Positions 42,018 through 52,100 of a DNA stretch of 64,000 nucleotides are shown here, one piece after another. The notes under the pieces are model-generated. The model was not told where the DNA came from. It saw nothing but the letters and a program-made list of their open reading frames with translations, and ran no database searches. Made by a program: the position numbers and the translations under genes. This stretch comes from Mycoplasmatota bacterium. GTDB lineage: Bacteria > Bacillota_I > Bacilli_A > Izemoplasmatales > Hujiaoplasmataceae. The stretch lies in contig CP076020.1 of the NCBI GenBank assembly GCA_018622675.1, positions 930,001 to 994,000 of the forward strand, written 5' to 3'. The stretch's first letter is position 1; each line of letters starts with the position of its first letter.

Positions 42018-43370
42018 TTATTTTTTGCCAAGATGCCCTTCTCTAAGAAGATCATTCACTGTTTTGACTGGATTAAAGGTTGTTAAAGGTACTTCAACAA
42101 ATACACTATTCCAATCATGCATAGCACCATTCCATAAACCAGGATGTTCAATAGCTTTAATCTTTTTACCCTTATAGGATTTTTCTGTAATGAAGTAGCG
42201 GTTATTATTGACATAATCTAATAGATTAAACTTTTCATTTTTATAATCTTTAATAAAGCACACTAAATCAACAGGATTAAAATATTGAGATTGATTAAAG
42301 ATTTCTTTATATTCTTCTTGATTTAAATCAATCTCAGACTTTTCAATGATTTGTAAGTCCGTATAATCTCCATTATTGACAAGGAATGGACCTCCACCTG
42401 GTTCACCTTGGTTTTTAACCATGCCGCAAACTCTTAAAGGTCTATTTAAAAACGATAGTGCCCTATCTCTTGTTAGTTCATTCATATAAACAATATTTAA
42501 AGTGTTCTTTAAGAAATCATTCACTTCATCTAAGTCATATTGGTCATTCAATATTCCTTTTATATGAGCATCTATTTGTTTTTTGATTTTTAAACCTATC
42601 GAAGCCAGTTTTTTCTTAGAATCAATCGTATCTTTAACTTTACTTCTATGACAAACATTATCTATGTTTTTAATAAAGACAATATCAGCATCTAAATCAT
42701 TAAGATTTTCTAGTAAAGCCCCGTGTCCACCTGGTCTAAATAAAGGTTGATTATCTTCAGTTAATACGGGCTCATTATCCATATCAACAGCCAAGGTATT
42801 GGTTTCTTCTTTTTGAAATGAATAAGTTATGTCTAAATGATCTTTATCTTGACTAGCTTTTTTTACATAGTCATTAAATAAATCTTCATGTTCCTTAGAT
42901 ATAGTGAAGTGAATTCCTATATGGTCAGGGTTTAAATATTGTTCACCTTCATATATATGTTCATCTATGGGATTGGCATAAAAATCATCATATGAATGCA
43001 TTTTAATTAAGGCTTTTGGCAATTGGCCATAATTTAGTTTGTCTTTTAAGATACAATTAATAATTTCAATACGATCACCTAAACGATTTCTATCAAAGTC
43101 TGCTTTTTTAATCTCATGGTAAAAAGGAAATTTTTCTAATTCATCAAAAAATTTCTTTATAAAATCAGTTTCTTTTTGCTCATTTAAATAAACATATAAA
43201 TCCTTGAACATTCTTGTCGCAGCGCCACTGGCTGGCACAAACTTTAATGTATCTTTTTTTAAATATTCATCACTGAGTTCTAAAGAATCTGTTAATTCAT
43301 TTTGTGTGACTGGTGATACAATATTAACAAATTGAGTCCCTTGTTTAAATTTTCTTATATATTCATTCAT
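42018..43370 (-). CDS. DUF4301-family protein (nucleotidyltransferase-like)
   Basis: 450 residues, cytoplasmic. Landmarks of DUF4301 are plain: FVPASGAATRMFKDL near 45, MHSYDDFY near 120, FRPGGHGALLENLNDLDADI near 220, IKNIDNV, and near 325 RVCGMVKNQGEPGGGPF. The first and third blocks recall the GT-A fold of sugar nucleotidyltransferases (a GxGxRM-like loop and the metal-binding region). The reaction is not known. Promoter at 43395-43424, terminator at 41910-41946; a single-gene unit. Confidence 0.9.
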   Translation of the reverse strand: MNEYIRKFKQGTQFVNIVSPVTQNELTDSLELSDEYLKKDTLKFVPASGAATRMFKDLYVYLNEQKETDFIKKFFDELEKFPFYHEIKKADFDRNRLGDRIEIINCILKDKLNYGQLPKALIKMHSYDDFYANPIDEHIYEGEQYLNPDHIGIHFTISKEHEDLFNDYVKKASQDKDHLDITYSFQKEETNTLAVDMDNEPVLTEDNQPLFRPGGHGALLENLNDLDADIVFIKNIDNVCHRSKVKDTIDSKKKLASIGLKIKKQIDAHIKGILNDQYDLDEVNDFLKNTLNIVYMNELTRDRALSFLNRPLRVCGMVKNQGEPGGGPFLVNNGDYTDLQIIEKSEIDLNQEEYKEIFNQSQYFNPVDLVCFIKDYKNEKFNLLDYVNNNRYFITEKSYKGKKIKAIEHPGLWNGAMHDWNSVFVEVPLTTFNPVKTVNDLLREGHLGKK

Positions 43371-43394
43371 ACATCCACCCCTAACTTTATAAAT

Positions 43395-43424
43395 ATTATA
43401 ACAAAGATTTGATTAAAATGTCTA
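43395..43424 (-). promoter_or_regulatory. Sigma-A-type promoter for the DUF4301 gene
   Basis: Minus strand: -35 TAGACA (43419-43424), 18-base spacer, -10 TATAAT (43395-43400) with extended TGT. The -35 box is identical to that of the giant-protein operon. Confidence 0.6.
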
Positions 43425-43442
43425 TAATCTCAACTTAAATAA

Positions 43443-43470
43443 GAAAAAATCCATAAGATAAACTCATGGA
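43443..43470 (-). terminator. Rho-independent terminator
   Basis: The minus strand has TCCATGAG-TTTAT-CTTATGGA (8 bp, one G-U) followed by TTTTTT, directly after the stop of the PAS-GGDEF-HD-GYP gene. Confidence 0.85.
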
Positions 43471-43478
43471 ATCATTCT

Positions 43479-46370
43479 CTAAACTTGATGATTCTTTAAA
43501 ACATCATTGACAAAGACATCAACAATCTTAGGATCAAATTGACTGCCCTTATACTTAATCAATTCTTCTATGGCTTTTTCTTTAGACATTGCTTGCCTGT
43601 ATGGTCTATTTGAAGTCATTGCTTCATAAGCATCCGCAACACAAATAATTCTTGCTTGTAAAGGTATGTTTTCCCCAGATAAACCTTCTGGATAACCTTT
43701 CCCATTGAAGTGTTCATGGTGGTATAAAGCATTTTTAGCTAAGTCAGAATACTCGCCTGCAGCCCTTAAAATCATATAACCATTTCTTGTATGTTGCTTA
43801 ATGATTTCATACTCTTCATCAGTTAATCTTTCTGGTTTATATAGAATAGAATCTGGAATGGAGATTTTACCAATATCATGGAATAAACCAGACATCTCTA
43901 ATTCTCTTAAAACATCTCTTTCCATCTTCAGGGATTGACCAATAAGTCGGCTAATTTCTCCAACTCTTTCAGAGTGTTTTCTTTCAAGTTCATATTTATC
44001 TGTTAGAGTTTTATGAATCGCTTTAATGGTTTGATTTCTGGCACTATCACCATCAATTAATTTAAAGCGATACATGACATTTTCAGCTTCTTTTAAAACC
44101 TCTGTAATGTCAGTCGATTCCGAATACTTCATTGCATAACCAATCGATACGGATAAAGTCACATTTTTAACCGTTACTTTTCGAATTTCCTCTAAAATGA
44201 TTTCTTTGATTTTAAATAATTCTTTTTCACTTGTTTGACTAAAAATCAAGGTAAACTCATCGCCGCCAATTCTAGACACTAATCCCTTATTGATATTTAT
44301 TTTATTTAAAACATTAGCGACTTCTATTAAAACCATATCGCCTATATCATGACCATAAGCATCATTAATGATTTTTAATCCATTAACGTCAATCATCATG
44401 ATTCCTAAAGGATAATATTTCTCATGGTCTAAAAACGCTAATTTATCAGTAAAATATCGACGATTATATAGAGAAGTTAATGGATCATGAATACTTAAAT
44501 ACTCTATTTCTCTTTGTTTTTCTTTATCTTCAGTTACATCTCTCATGACCAAAATAACACCGGTTAACTCACCGTTTTGATCCTTAATAGGTGCCACACT
44601 ATCTTCTATATATTTTCTTTCTTTATTTTTAGTGATAAGAACGGTATTTCCTTCTAAGTATATGATTTTCTTTGATTGAATCACTCTGGTAATTGGACAT
44701 TCGACTGATTGATTTGTATTAGGATCAACGAGATCAATCATATCACTAAATTTTTTACCTACAACCTCTTCTTTTTGATATCCAGTAATCAAAGTAGCAA
44801 TGTCATTGAAGGTAATGATATTGCCTAAATGATCTGTAGAAATGACCCCATCACCTATGGCTAATAAAGTTGCTTGTGTTTTCTCTTTTTGAATAAACAT
44901 TTCATTGGCTTTTTCTAATAAAGATTCTTCTAATTGTTTTCTTGTCGATGTATCAATCACAGTAGAGATATATTGGTTTCTATGATGAATTGGCTTAATA
45001 AAAGCAGTGACATATTTAACAATTTCTCCATTCTTATATAAAGCCACATCTACCCATTTTTTAACAGAAGCATCCTTAGACTCTACTGCCTTAAAAACCT
45101 CTGCTTTATATTTTTCTCTAAAGTCTTCATCTTCAAAGACTGTTTGCCAAAAATCATTATTTTCTAAGGTTTCTTTGCTAGTATTATAAGAAATTGGAAA
45201 CATATCATTCATGTATTCAAACTCAAAGTTTGGTTTTAACGTATGTAATGCAATACCAATAGGCAAGTTATCCATGACCATTTGTAGAGTTTCTTTAGAC
45301 TCTTGAAGAGCTTTTTCTATTTCTAAAAAAGCATTGATCACTTCTGTATAAATGATAATTCCCGCAATCTCATTATCCTCATTATACCAAGGTCTACATT
45401 CCCATCTTGTAACATCTATATGTCCATCTTCATGGACATATGGATCTCTATCTTTTTTAATTACTTCACCTTCTAAACAACGTTGATGAACTTCTTTCCA
45501 CTTTTCTGGTAAATCAGGGAAAACCTCATAATGATTTTTCCCTATAATATCTTCTTCAATATGATATTGGTCTAAATATTTTTTACTGACATAAACATAA
45601 TTTAAATCTTTATCATGGACAGCTATACCATTATTCATATGATCAATCACATAAGACATAAGTTGGTGATAATATTTAATTTTATCTTTAGCGCGCTTTT
45701 TATCATCAATATCTGTATAAGTACCACTCATCACTAAAGCATTACCTAAAGCATCTCTTTTTGTAACCTTACCTCGGTCATGTACCCAAATCAATTGGCC
45801 GTTTTTATGTTTAATTCTAATTTCTATATCATAATTGGGTAATTGATCAGCAATGACTTTATCAAGTTGTTCTTGAGCTTTAATCAAGTCATCAGGGTGG
45901 ACCATATTTGCCCAAGTATCTAATGTCATAGGACTTAATTCTTCTTTTGTATAACCAGTGGTTTTAGCCCAACGATCATTGACTATAATTTTATTGGATG
46001 GAATATCCCATTCCCATGTAGCGACTCTAGAGGCTTCAATAATATTAGCCAAACGATTTTTAAGAATCTTCCTTGATTTAAAAACGTTTAACACTAAAAA
46101 CAAAACCCCTATTTGAATGATTCCTTGAATTACCGCATTAAAATAAATGCTTTCAAAGATAATAGAATCATAAACTATGTGAAAGCCATTAATTAAGATA
46201 GTAGAAAGTAAAACAAATTGTGGATAAAAGATGATCCCAAAAATAACTTGAACTAACATGAATTGCATAACAATGGCATGAAAACCATGATTAACATTAA
46301 ATAAAACAAGTAAAGTAACAAACAATGATGTGATTAATAACATAAGAAAAATTTGTCGTTTATGCTTCAT
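43479..46370 (-). CDS. Membrane PAS-GGDEF-HD-GYP protein (c-di-GMP synthesis and/or breakdown)
   Basis: 963 residues. Four membrane helices occupy 1-100. Four PAS sensor domains follow (about 110-230, 240-350, 365-480 and 500-620; for example WEWDIPSNKIIVNDRWAKTT). The GGDEF domain (about 630-790) has the full SRIGGDEFTLIF motif near 700, so it can be an active diguanylate cyclase; no RxxD inhibitory site precedes it. The HD-GYP domain (about 800-960) has GLFHDIGKISIPD near 825, HHEHFNGKGYPEGL and ADAYEAMTSNRPYR, the complete phosphodiesterase set. It is the only intact c-di-GMP enzyme in the window and a natural partner for the putative c-di-GMP riboswitch 2.5 kb away and the degenerate GGDEF-EAL protein. 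Confidence 0.95.
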   Translation of the reverse strand: MKHKRQIFLMLLITSLFVTLLVLFNVNHGFHAIVMQFMLVQVIFGIIFYPQFVLLSTILINGFHIVYDSIIFESIYFNAVIQGIIQIGVLFLVLNVFKSRKILKNRLANIIEASRVATWEWDIPSNKIIVNDRWAKTTGYTKEELSPMTLDTWANMVHPDDLIKAQEQLDKVIADQLPNYDIEIRIKHKNGQLIWVHDRGKVTKRDALGNALVMSGTYTDIDDKKRAKDKIKYYHQLMSYVIDHMNNGIAVHDKDLNYVYVSKKYLDQYHIEEDIIGKNHYEVFPDLPEKWKEVHQRCLEGEVIKKDRDPYVHEDGHIDVTRWECRPWYNEDNEIAGIIIYTEVINAFLEIEKALQESKETLQMVMDNLPIGIALHTLKPNFEFEYMNDMFPISYNTSKETLENNDFWQTVFEDEDFREKYKAEVFKAVESKDASVKKWVDVALYKNGEIVKYVTAFIKPIHHRNQYISTVIDTSTRKQLEESLLEKANEMFIQKEKTQATLLAIGDGVISTDHLGNIITFNDIATLITGYQKEEVVGKKFSDMIDLVDPNTNQSVECPITRVIQSKKIIYLEGNTVLITKNKERKYIEDSVAPIKDQNGELTGVILVMRDVTEDKEKQREIEYLSIHDPLTSLYNRRYFTDKLAFLDHEKYYPLGIMMIDVNGLKIINDAYGHDIGDMVLIEVANVLNKININKGLVSRIGGDEFTLIFSQTSEKELFKIKEIILEEIRKVTVKNVTLSVSIGYAMKYSESTDITEVLKEAENVMYRFKLIDGDSARNQTIKAIHKTLTDKYELERKHSERVGEISRLIGQSLKMERDVLRELEMSGLFHDIGKISIPDSILYKPERLTDEEYEIIKQHTRNGYMILRAAGEYSDLAKNALYHHEHFNGKGYPEGLSGENIPLQARIICVADAYEAMTSNRPYRQAMSKEKAIEELIKYKGSQFDPKIVDVFVNDVLKNHQV

Positions 46371-46421
46371 TATTCACCAACCTTTTCTTCATTATACCAA
46401 AAAATCAACTTCATATAATAA

Positions 46422-46460
46422 AAAACACAATGTTAGATGTTAAATCTATCATTGTGTTTT
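46422..46460 (-). terminator. Rho-independent terminator
   Basis: Perfect 11-bp stem AAAACACAATG (46422-46432) with CATTGTGTTTT (46450-46460), 17-base loop. It ends the DegV-family gene; the T-rich flanks could serve both strands. Confidence 0.8.
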
Positions 46461-46484
46461 AATTTATTATTTAATTTTATTTCA

Positions 46485-47336
46485 CTATTCTTTGATTCTT
46501 CTTGCTATATAAGCAATGATTTCAGGTCCAGTATGCACACCAAGTACTGGTGTCAATCTTACAATATTTAACTTTCTAATATTTAAGACTAATTTTAACT
46601 TTTCTCCTAGTTCTATGGCGACATCTTTATTATTACCATAATGAATGATCAAATCAATTAAATCATCCTTATATTCGTCTAAAAGAATATTCTTCATTCT
46701 TAATAAAGATCTTTTTAAACCAAAGGCTTTTGATAAGGTTACATAAACACCATCATCATTAACAGTAATGACTGGTTTTATATGCAATAAATCACCAATC
46801 GTCCCTTCTACTTTTCCTATTCTACCCCCAGCACGTAAATACTTTAAGGTATTAATGGTATAGAATGCCATTGAATCTTGATACCTTAATGCTTCTAATA
46901 AAGGTATCATTTCAGAAAAATCGGTTCCCTTTTCAATTAATTCTAAAGCATATTCTACAATGAAACCTTCACCCCCACCAAGGGTCTTAGTATCATAGTG
47001 TAAAACCTCTAAATCATTAACTTCATCTAAAGCCAATCTAAATGAATTATAAGTCCCGCTTAAGCCAGAAGATATATTGATTACCAATATATGTGTATAT
47101 CCTTCTTTTCTTACTGTATCTAATACTTGGTGAAAATCTTCTAAAGATGGTAATGATGTTTTGACTTGATGATGATCCAATTTTTTATATACATCTGAAG
47201 CTGATATTTCTAATTGATCCCTAAATTCTTCACCATCAACAACAATCATTAATGGCACAACAAATAGGTTTTTATGTTCTTTGATATATGATTCACTTAA
47301 ATTAGCAGCTGAATCTGTTATAACAGCTATTTTCAT
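46485..47336 (-). CDS. DegV-family fatty-acid-binding protein
   Basis: 283 residues. It starts MKIAVITDSAANLSESYIKE (the conserved TDS motif) and has KTSLPSLEDF near 60, where the family has TSQPSP, and ISSGLSGTYNSF near 88, the lipid carboxylate-binding loop. The length is typical. DegV/FakB proteins carry fatty acids to the FakA kinase for phospholipid synthesis from exogenous acids; no kinase gene is seen here. It has its own promoter (47378-47406) and terminator. Confidence 0.93.
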   Translation of the reverse strand: MKIAVITDSAANLSESYIKEHKNLFVVPLMIVVDGEEFRDQLEISASDVYKKLDHHQVKTSLPSLEDFHQVLDTVRKEGYTHILVINISSGLSGTYNSFRLALDEVNDLEVLHYDTKTLGGGEGFIVEYALELIEKGTDFSEMIPLLEALRYQDSMAFYTINTLKYLRAGGRIGKVEGTIGDLLHIKPVITVNDDGVYVTLSKAFGLKRSLLRMKNILLDEYKDDLIDLIIHYGNNKDVAIELGEKLKLVLNIRKLNIVRLTPVLGVHTGPEIIAYIARRIKE

Positions 47337-47377
47337 ATTAAATCTCTCCTTTTAAATATTACTCTATCACACATAGT

Positions 47378-47406
47378 AGTTTAGCAATTAAAATTATAAA
47401 AGTCAA
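47378..47406 (-). promoter_or_regulatory. Sigma-A-type promoter for the DegV gene
   Basis: Minus strand: -35 TTGACT (47401-47406), 17-base spacer, -10 TAAACT (47378-47383) with extended TGC. Confidence 0.65.
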
Positions 47407-47508
47407 GCATAATGATGAATGCAGATTCATTATTGAAATTGAAATTATATATCAGATATTTATCTAAAAGAATATAATGCGTGTTTTTCATACTATATTT
47501 ATACGAAT

Positions 47509-47536
47509 AAAAGAGAGATTAAAAAATCTCTCTTTT
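47509..47536. terminator. Bidirectional-looking terminator hairpin
   Basis: Perfect 12-bp stem AAAAGAGAGATT (47509-47520) with AATCTCTCTTTT (47525-47536) and an AAAA loop. It most likely ends the broken DUF5692 gene. The rest of the 47337-47654 gap shows only the DegV promoter. Confidence 0.8.
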
Positions 47537-47654
47537 ACTTCTTGTTTTTCAGTGATATTTAGTCGTTTGGTCTAACTTTTACTATTTCGTATTCAGAATA
47601 GAAAATAAACCATTAGAATAGCACCAATAATCCTAGAGGCACTATAGTATTATT

Positions 47655-48645
47655 TTACTCTGCTAAAGCTTTGACTTCTTGATATGCTTTTAAGTCAACA
47701 TATAATTCTTGAGTGTATGGATTGCGTTTGCTTTTAATAACTTTATATATCATATATCCAACAACCAATACATTTGATAATAAAGCAATGATACCTAAGA
47801 TTAAGTAGATGGTTTCATTATAAGTAGACTGTACAACAAATCTTCCTTCATCTTGGAACTTAGGGAATGTTTGTGCAAACATACACCATATGGCTAATGT
47901 TTGAGCACGATGTTGTAACCAAGCCCCTTTACCAATGGTAAATGCACATAACATGGGTGCAATTAATAAGGCTAATCCTTCATAGAATGAATGTGATGGT
48001 ATGGCATTGTATGTATAAGTAAAATTCCATAATGAATAAGCGATGATCCAGAACCATAACATATCAGGCCATAACATATCTCTTGATGAATCTTTCTTGG
48101 TTTTCTTTCTAGTGGTAATACCAACCCCTCCCAGTAATAGCAATAATATTTAATATACCAGCAATACCATTCATATAATTCCATGAACCACCCATAACAC
48201 CAACAACTTCTCCCATGATTGGTCCAGAGTGACTTAAATAATGCTCTGAAGCAATTTGAAAGTCTCTGATGACTGCTTGTAAGATATTAATGCTTAAAAT
48301 CAGTGGTGGGAATAATAAAGCGTATTTATTATCTCTTAAACGCCAAATTACTTCAGCTGTATTTTTATCATTCTTTTCAATAAATCGTATACACCAAAAA
48401 CCTAAAGCTCCTAGAGTTGCTGAATAGACTTTAAAGACATGGAACCAATCCGTATAGGTCACATCTTTTAAGACTGTAAACCAAATAATAGTTAAGATGA
48501 TTGGTAAACCTACAAAGCCAACAATACCAGCATACTTGTTTCTTCTGATGACTTCATTAATAGTAAATAATGCAATTAGTACGACCAACCACATACCTAA
48601 GGTTGGTAAAAAACTTGAATTTTCTCCGTTTGTAAAAATATACAT
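47655..48645 (-). pseudogene. DUF5692-family membrane protein, interrupted by a frameshift
   Basis: Two overlapping frames together make one polytopic membrane protein of about 330 residues. The first part (48109-48645, starting MYIFTNGENSSF, with GGAG 9 bases before the ATG) ends in NIIAITGRGWYYH and a stop. The second (from about 48131 to 47655) continues with VGITTRKKTKKDSSRDMLW and about four more helices. Minus-strand ACTGGGAGGGGTTGGT joins them: removing one G from the GGGG run (48125-48128) gives one open frame. The combined protein resembles DUF5692, which I recall but cannot confirm here. The remainder of both frames is well preserved, so the break is recent, a sequencing error, or phase variation. 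Confidence 0.75.
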
Positions 48646-49060
48646 GATCTTATTCTCCATAAAATATAATATTAAACTAACATTCATTTTATATCATAGA
48701 TATAGAATGGTGACCAATGCATAAAACTGATACAGTTATCATGATTATGTATAGCAAACAGCCAATTTATAAGCTAAAACAAAACACGAATAACAAAGTT
48801 TATACTTATTAAAATACATTCTTTAATTTTCAATATTCCACATATGATTTCTTCTCATATATCAAGTGAACAATTATGGCTGTAAACAACTAAATATAGA
48901 CCTCCCTAAGTCCATTAAGCAAACCTTCAATATAAGCGAAACAAATAATAAATTTTAAAACTATTGAATTATCCACTTAATATTTAATACAATAATTAAA
49001 AAACTCTTAATTATAACTACTCCTAGCAAAATTCTTTTTTATGATAATCTTGCTAAAGAA
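48646..49060. other. AT-rich intergenic region, no gene seen
   Basis: About 415 bases upstream of the broken DUF5692 gene. Neither strand holds an ORF with a convincing start. Its promoter should lie here, but no good -35/-10 pair was found. An AGGGAGG near 48900-48910 (minus) precedes only a 19-codon TTG reading frame. Confidence 0.6.
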
Positions 49061-49090
49061 AAGAACCCAGTTTATATCACTAGGTTCTTA
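49061..49090 (-). terminator. Terminator of the second surface-protein operon
   Basis: The minus strand has AAGAACCTAG-(9-base loop)-CTGGGTTCTT, then TTCTTTAG: a 10-bp stem with one G-U pair, 25 bases after the stop of the subtilase gene. Confidence 0.75.
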
Positions 49091-49114
49091 TAATAATTAT
49101 CTATGATTAGAATA

Positions 49115-52100
49115 TTATTTTATGGTTGTAACTTTGCCACTAACATATTGTAATATTCTTAAGGCTTCCCAAGCTTCTAAAACGCCATCTTCATCTAAGT
49201 CAGCTCTTAAGAACTCTTCTGATGATAGATTCAATCTATCATTAATTGCTTGTAATACCATTAAGGCATCTAATACTGTTATCGTATCATCACCATTCAC
49301 ATCACCGAATGCGTTTGCATCAATAGCTTGTTTTACTACTATACTATATGGTTCTGTGTCTGTTCCCTTATATGTATCAGTTACACCATCAGTTGCTTGA
49401 ATATAATATTCCAAACCATCTAATGTTAAATATTCTGCAGATATAACCGCTGAATACCTGTCATTATTATTGGTCATTTTTACACTTCTCCAATTAGTTT
49501 CTCCAACAAAACGGTAATAAAGTGTTGCTTCAGTAATCATTAAATTATCAGTAATTGAAGCAGTCACAACCAAATTACTATTGGTATAAGCTTGATAGAT
49601 TGGTGTATGATAAATATTTGGTGCCATTGTATCCAATGATTGAATGACAATTTTACCTGATGGTAAACTTTCAGTTAAATCTGTTTTTACTACTGTAAAG
49701 TTATAATAATATACCACACCAGGTTCTACTGTATCATCAAAGAAAGTTTTTACATCAGCAGGTAACACATGATCATTTAATCTTCGATAGAAACCATCTT
49801 CACTTGTTGAACGGTAAACATTATAACCAGCAAGTGTATCAAAGTCATCTTGGTCCCAAGTCAAAGTAATACCTGCTTCCTCAGCAACGCCTTGCATAAT
49901 CATGGCTTGTGCACTTGTTGTATCAATTTCAAACATAAATCTAGCTAAATCAGGTTGTAATGCAAACCATGAATCACCTTCAACATGTCCATTATCAATA
50001 GAAAAGTATTGATTACCATTTTCAATGGTGGTTGTTAAGGTATATATACCTACCCATTTTCTAGGTGATTCATATGACCCTTCTATTTTATATTCAGCAT
50101 AAGGTTGACTTGAACCAAAACGAACATCTAAAGGTGTGGTCATATCCATATCTCGATTAAATTCAACGATGACTTGTATTGCTTCATTTCCTACAACAGT
50201 CACTTCTTCACCTGATGAATTAATGATTGTAACATCAGTTACAAATGGAAAAGCAGTATCTGGAGCAGTTTGTAAAATAAGTCCTTCATTAATATCATAT
50301 AATGATTGATAATCATCAAAATCCAATATTTGTTTGTTAATCATTTCTATATTGGTTGTTCCCCAATAATTATGTCCAAGACCTATACTTTCATAATTTG
50401 ATTCACTATAACTTCCCTCTCTTGCAACAAATCTCAACCAGTTTTCAACATCTGTATCATTAAAGTTATTTAAGATAGCATTATTATAGAATTGTGTATA
50501 TAAACCGTCTTCCACATATAAATCTAATTGATTATCAATATATTCAGTGGTATAAAAAAATCTTTCTTCTTCAATAATAGTAGAATATGTTAATTGGGTT
50601 GATTGATTTATGACACCTAGTTCATCTTTTAAAGCCGCACTTGGAATATCAATTGTGTAAGTTTTATTTTCTTGTCCTAATGGTGTTACATATAAGACAT
50701 TGTCAATTAACTCAACAATCGCTTCAACAATCTCATTGTCACTATCATAAACACTAATATTTGCAAATTCAGTACCTTTTTCAGCATAATTATAGAAGAA
50801 ACGAATGGTTTGGTTAGGATTAACATTTGTCTCTAAATCATTAATCGATGACCTCATTAACTCAATTGGTGTATAAGTACTAAAATTGAATGTCATTACT
50901 TCATTAATATTACCTAAATTATCAATCACTGCATCTTCAGGTATAACTAAATAATAATGTGTGTTTTCATTTAATATATTATCAGGATTAATAGTTAAAA
51001 TATTATCAGTTAATGTCACAGTCGTTGGAACAACTTGATCTAACGCGTCATATAAAGTAATTCCATTAAAATTAGTTGATTCATTGGCTTGATTAAAAGA
51101 AATGACAATATCTTCATCGGTGAACTTTCTAATTGAACCATCTTGGTGTGTATTGTCTACTACTTCTAGTGTTTGTTCAACACTGAAGTTTATTTCTAGC
51201 AATGTATTCATACCATCCATATTATCAATTAGAGCACCTGCAGGTATGACTAATTTATAATCATCATAATCTAAGACGCCATTTATAAGCAAACTATTTT
51301 CTATTAATTCAAAATTAATACCAGAAACAACATTTCCTAAATCATCTTGTACTTCTATGTTGGTAAATAGATTACCCTCTCTAGCATAAGTATAATCAAG
51401 AGCGATATCTATTTCTTGCTTTGTAAATTGATGACCATCAGTAATGCTACTAGATATAAAATCAATTGGTGTTTGTTCTCCCATATAAGTAAATGAGTAT
51501 GTTAATGCTTCATTCTCTACCATGAATTTAGTTGTTAAAGCGTTAGCAGGTATGGTTAATGTATAAGTTTCACCAATAATCCAATCACTATATAATGATA
51601 ATTTAAACTCATCCAGATCAACATTCTTATTAATTGCAAGTGTTTGATTGGCGCTATCCTTAACTGTTATATTAGAATACGCTTCTGAAGCCAATAATGC
51701 CTCATTAAAATCTATGACTATTTCATCATCATATAGTATTTGTTCAGAAATATTTATATTTTCAACAATAAAGCCTCCATCATTGCCTACTAAACCAAAG
51801 AATATCTGATTTGGAACATAACCTGTATCAGTAGTAAAATTTGCTAACTCATGTGATGTATTTCTTCCGGAACCATAAAATTTGTTATCAGAGGTTTGAA
51901 CGAAAATGTTCCCGCTAAAGATAAATATATCTTCAGCATTTTCTACTTTTAACATTTGTTGAAAATCACTATAATAACCTTCAATATTTGAATCTTCACC
52001 TATACCAAAATAACCAGAGGAATTTGAACCTTTTACAAATACTAGACCATTTGTAATATAGATACTGTTTTGATGGTAAAAATGTAATTGGCTATCATTA

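Noticed and set aside
48740-48790. Second GEMM-like element (AGCAAACAGCCAATTT on the plus strand)
   Set aside because: Only short word matches; no GNRA stem or closing strand can be drawn, and there is no gene on that strand.
48880-48915. Short minus-strand frame behind an AGGGAGG ribosome-like site in the 48.6-49.1 kb gap
   Set aside because: Only about 19 codons from a TTG start at poor spacing; no similarity or context supports it.
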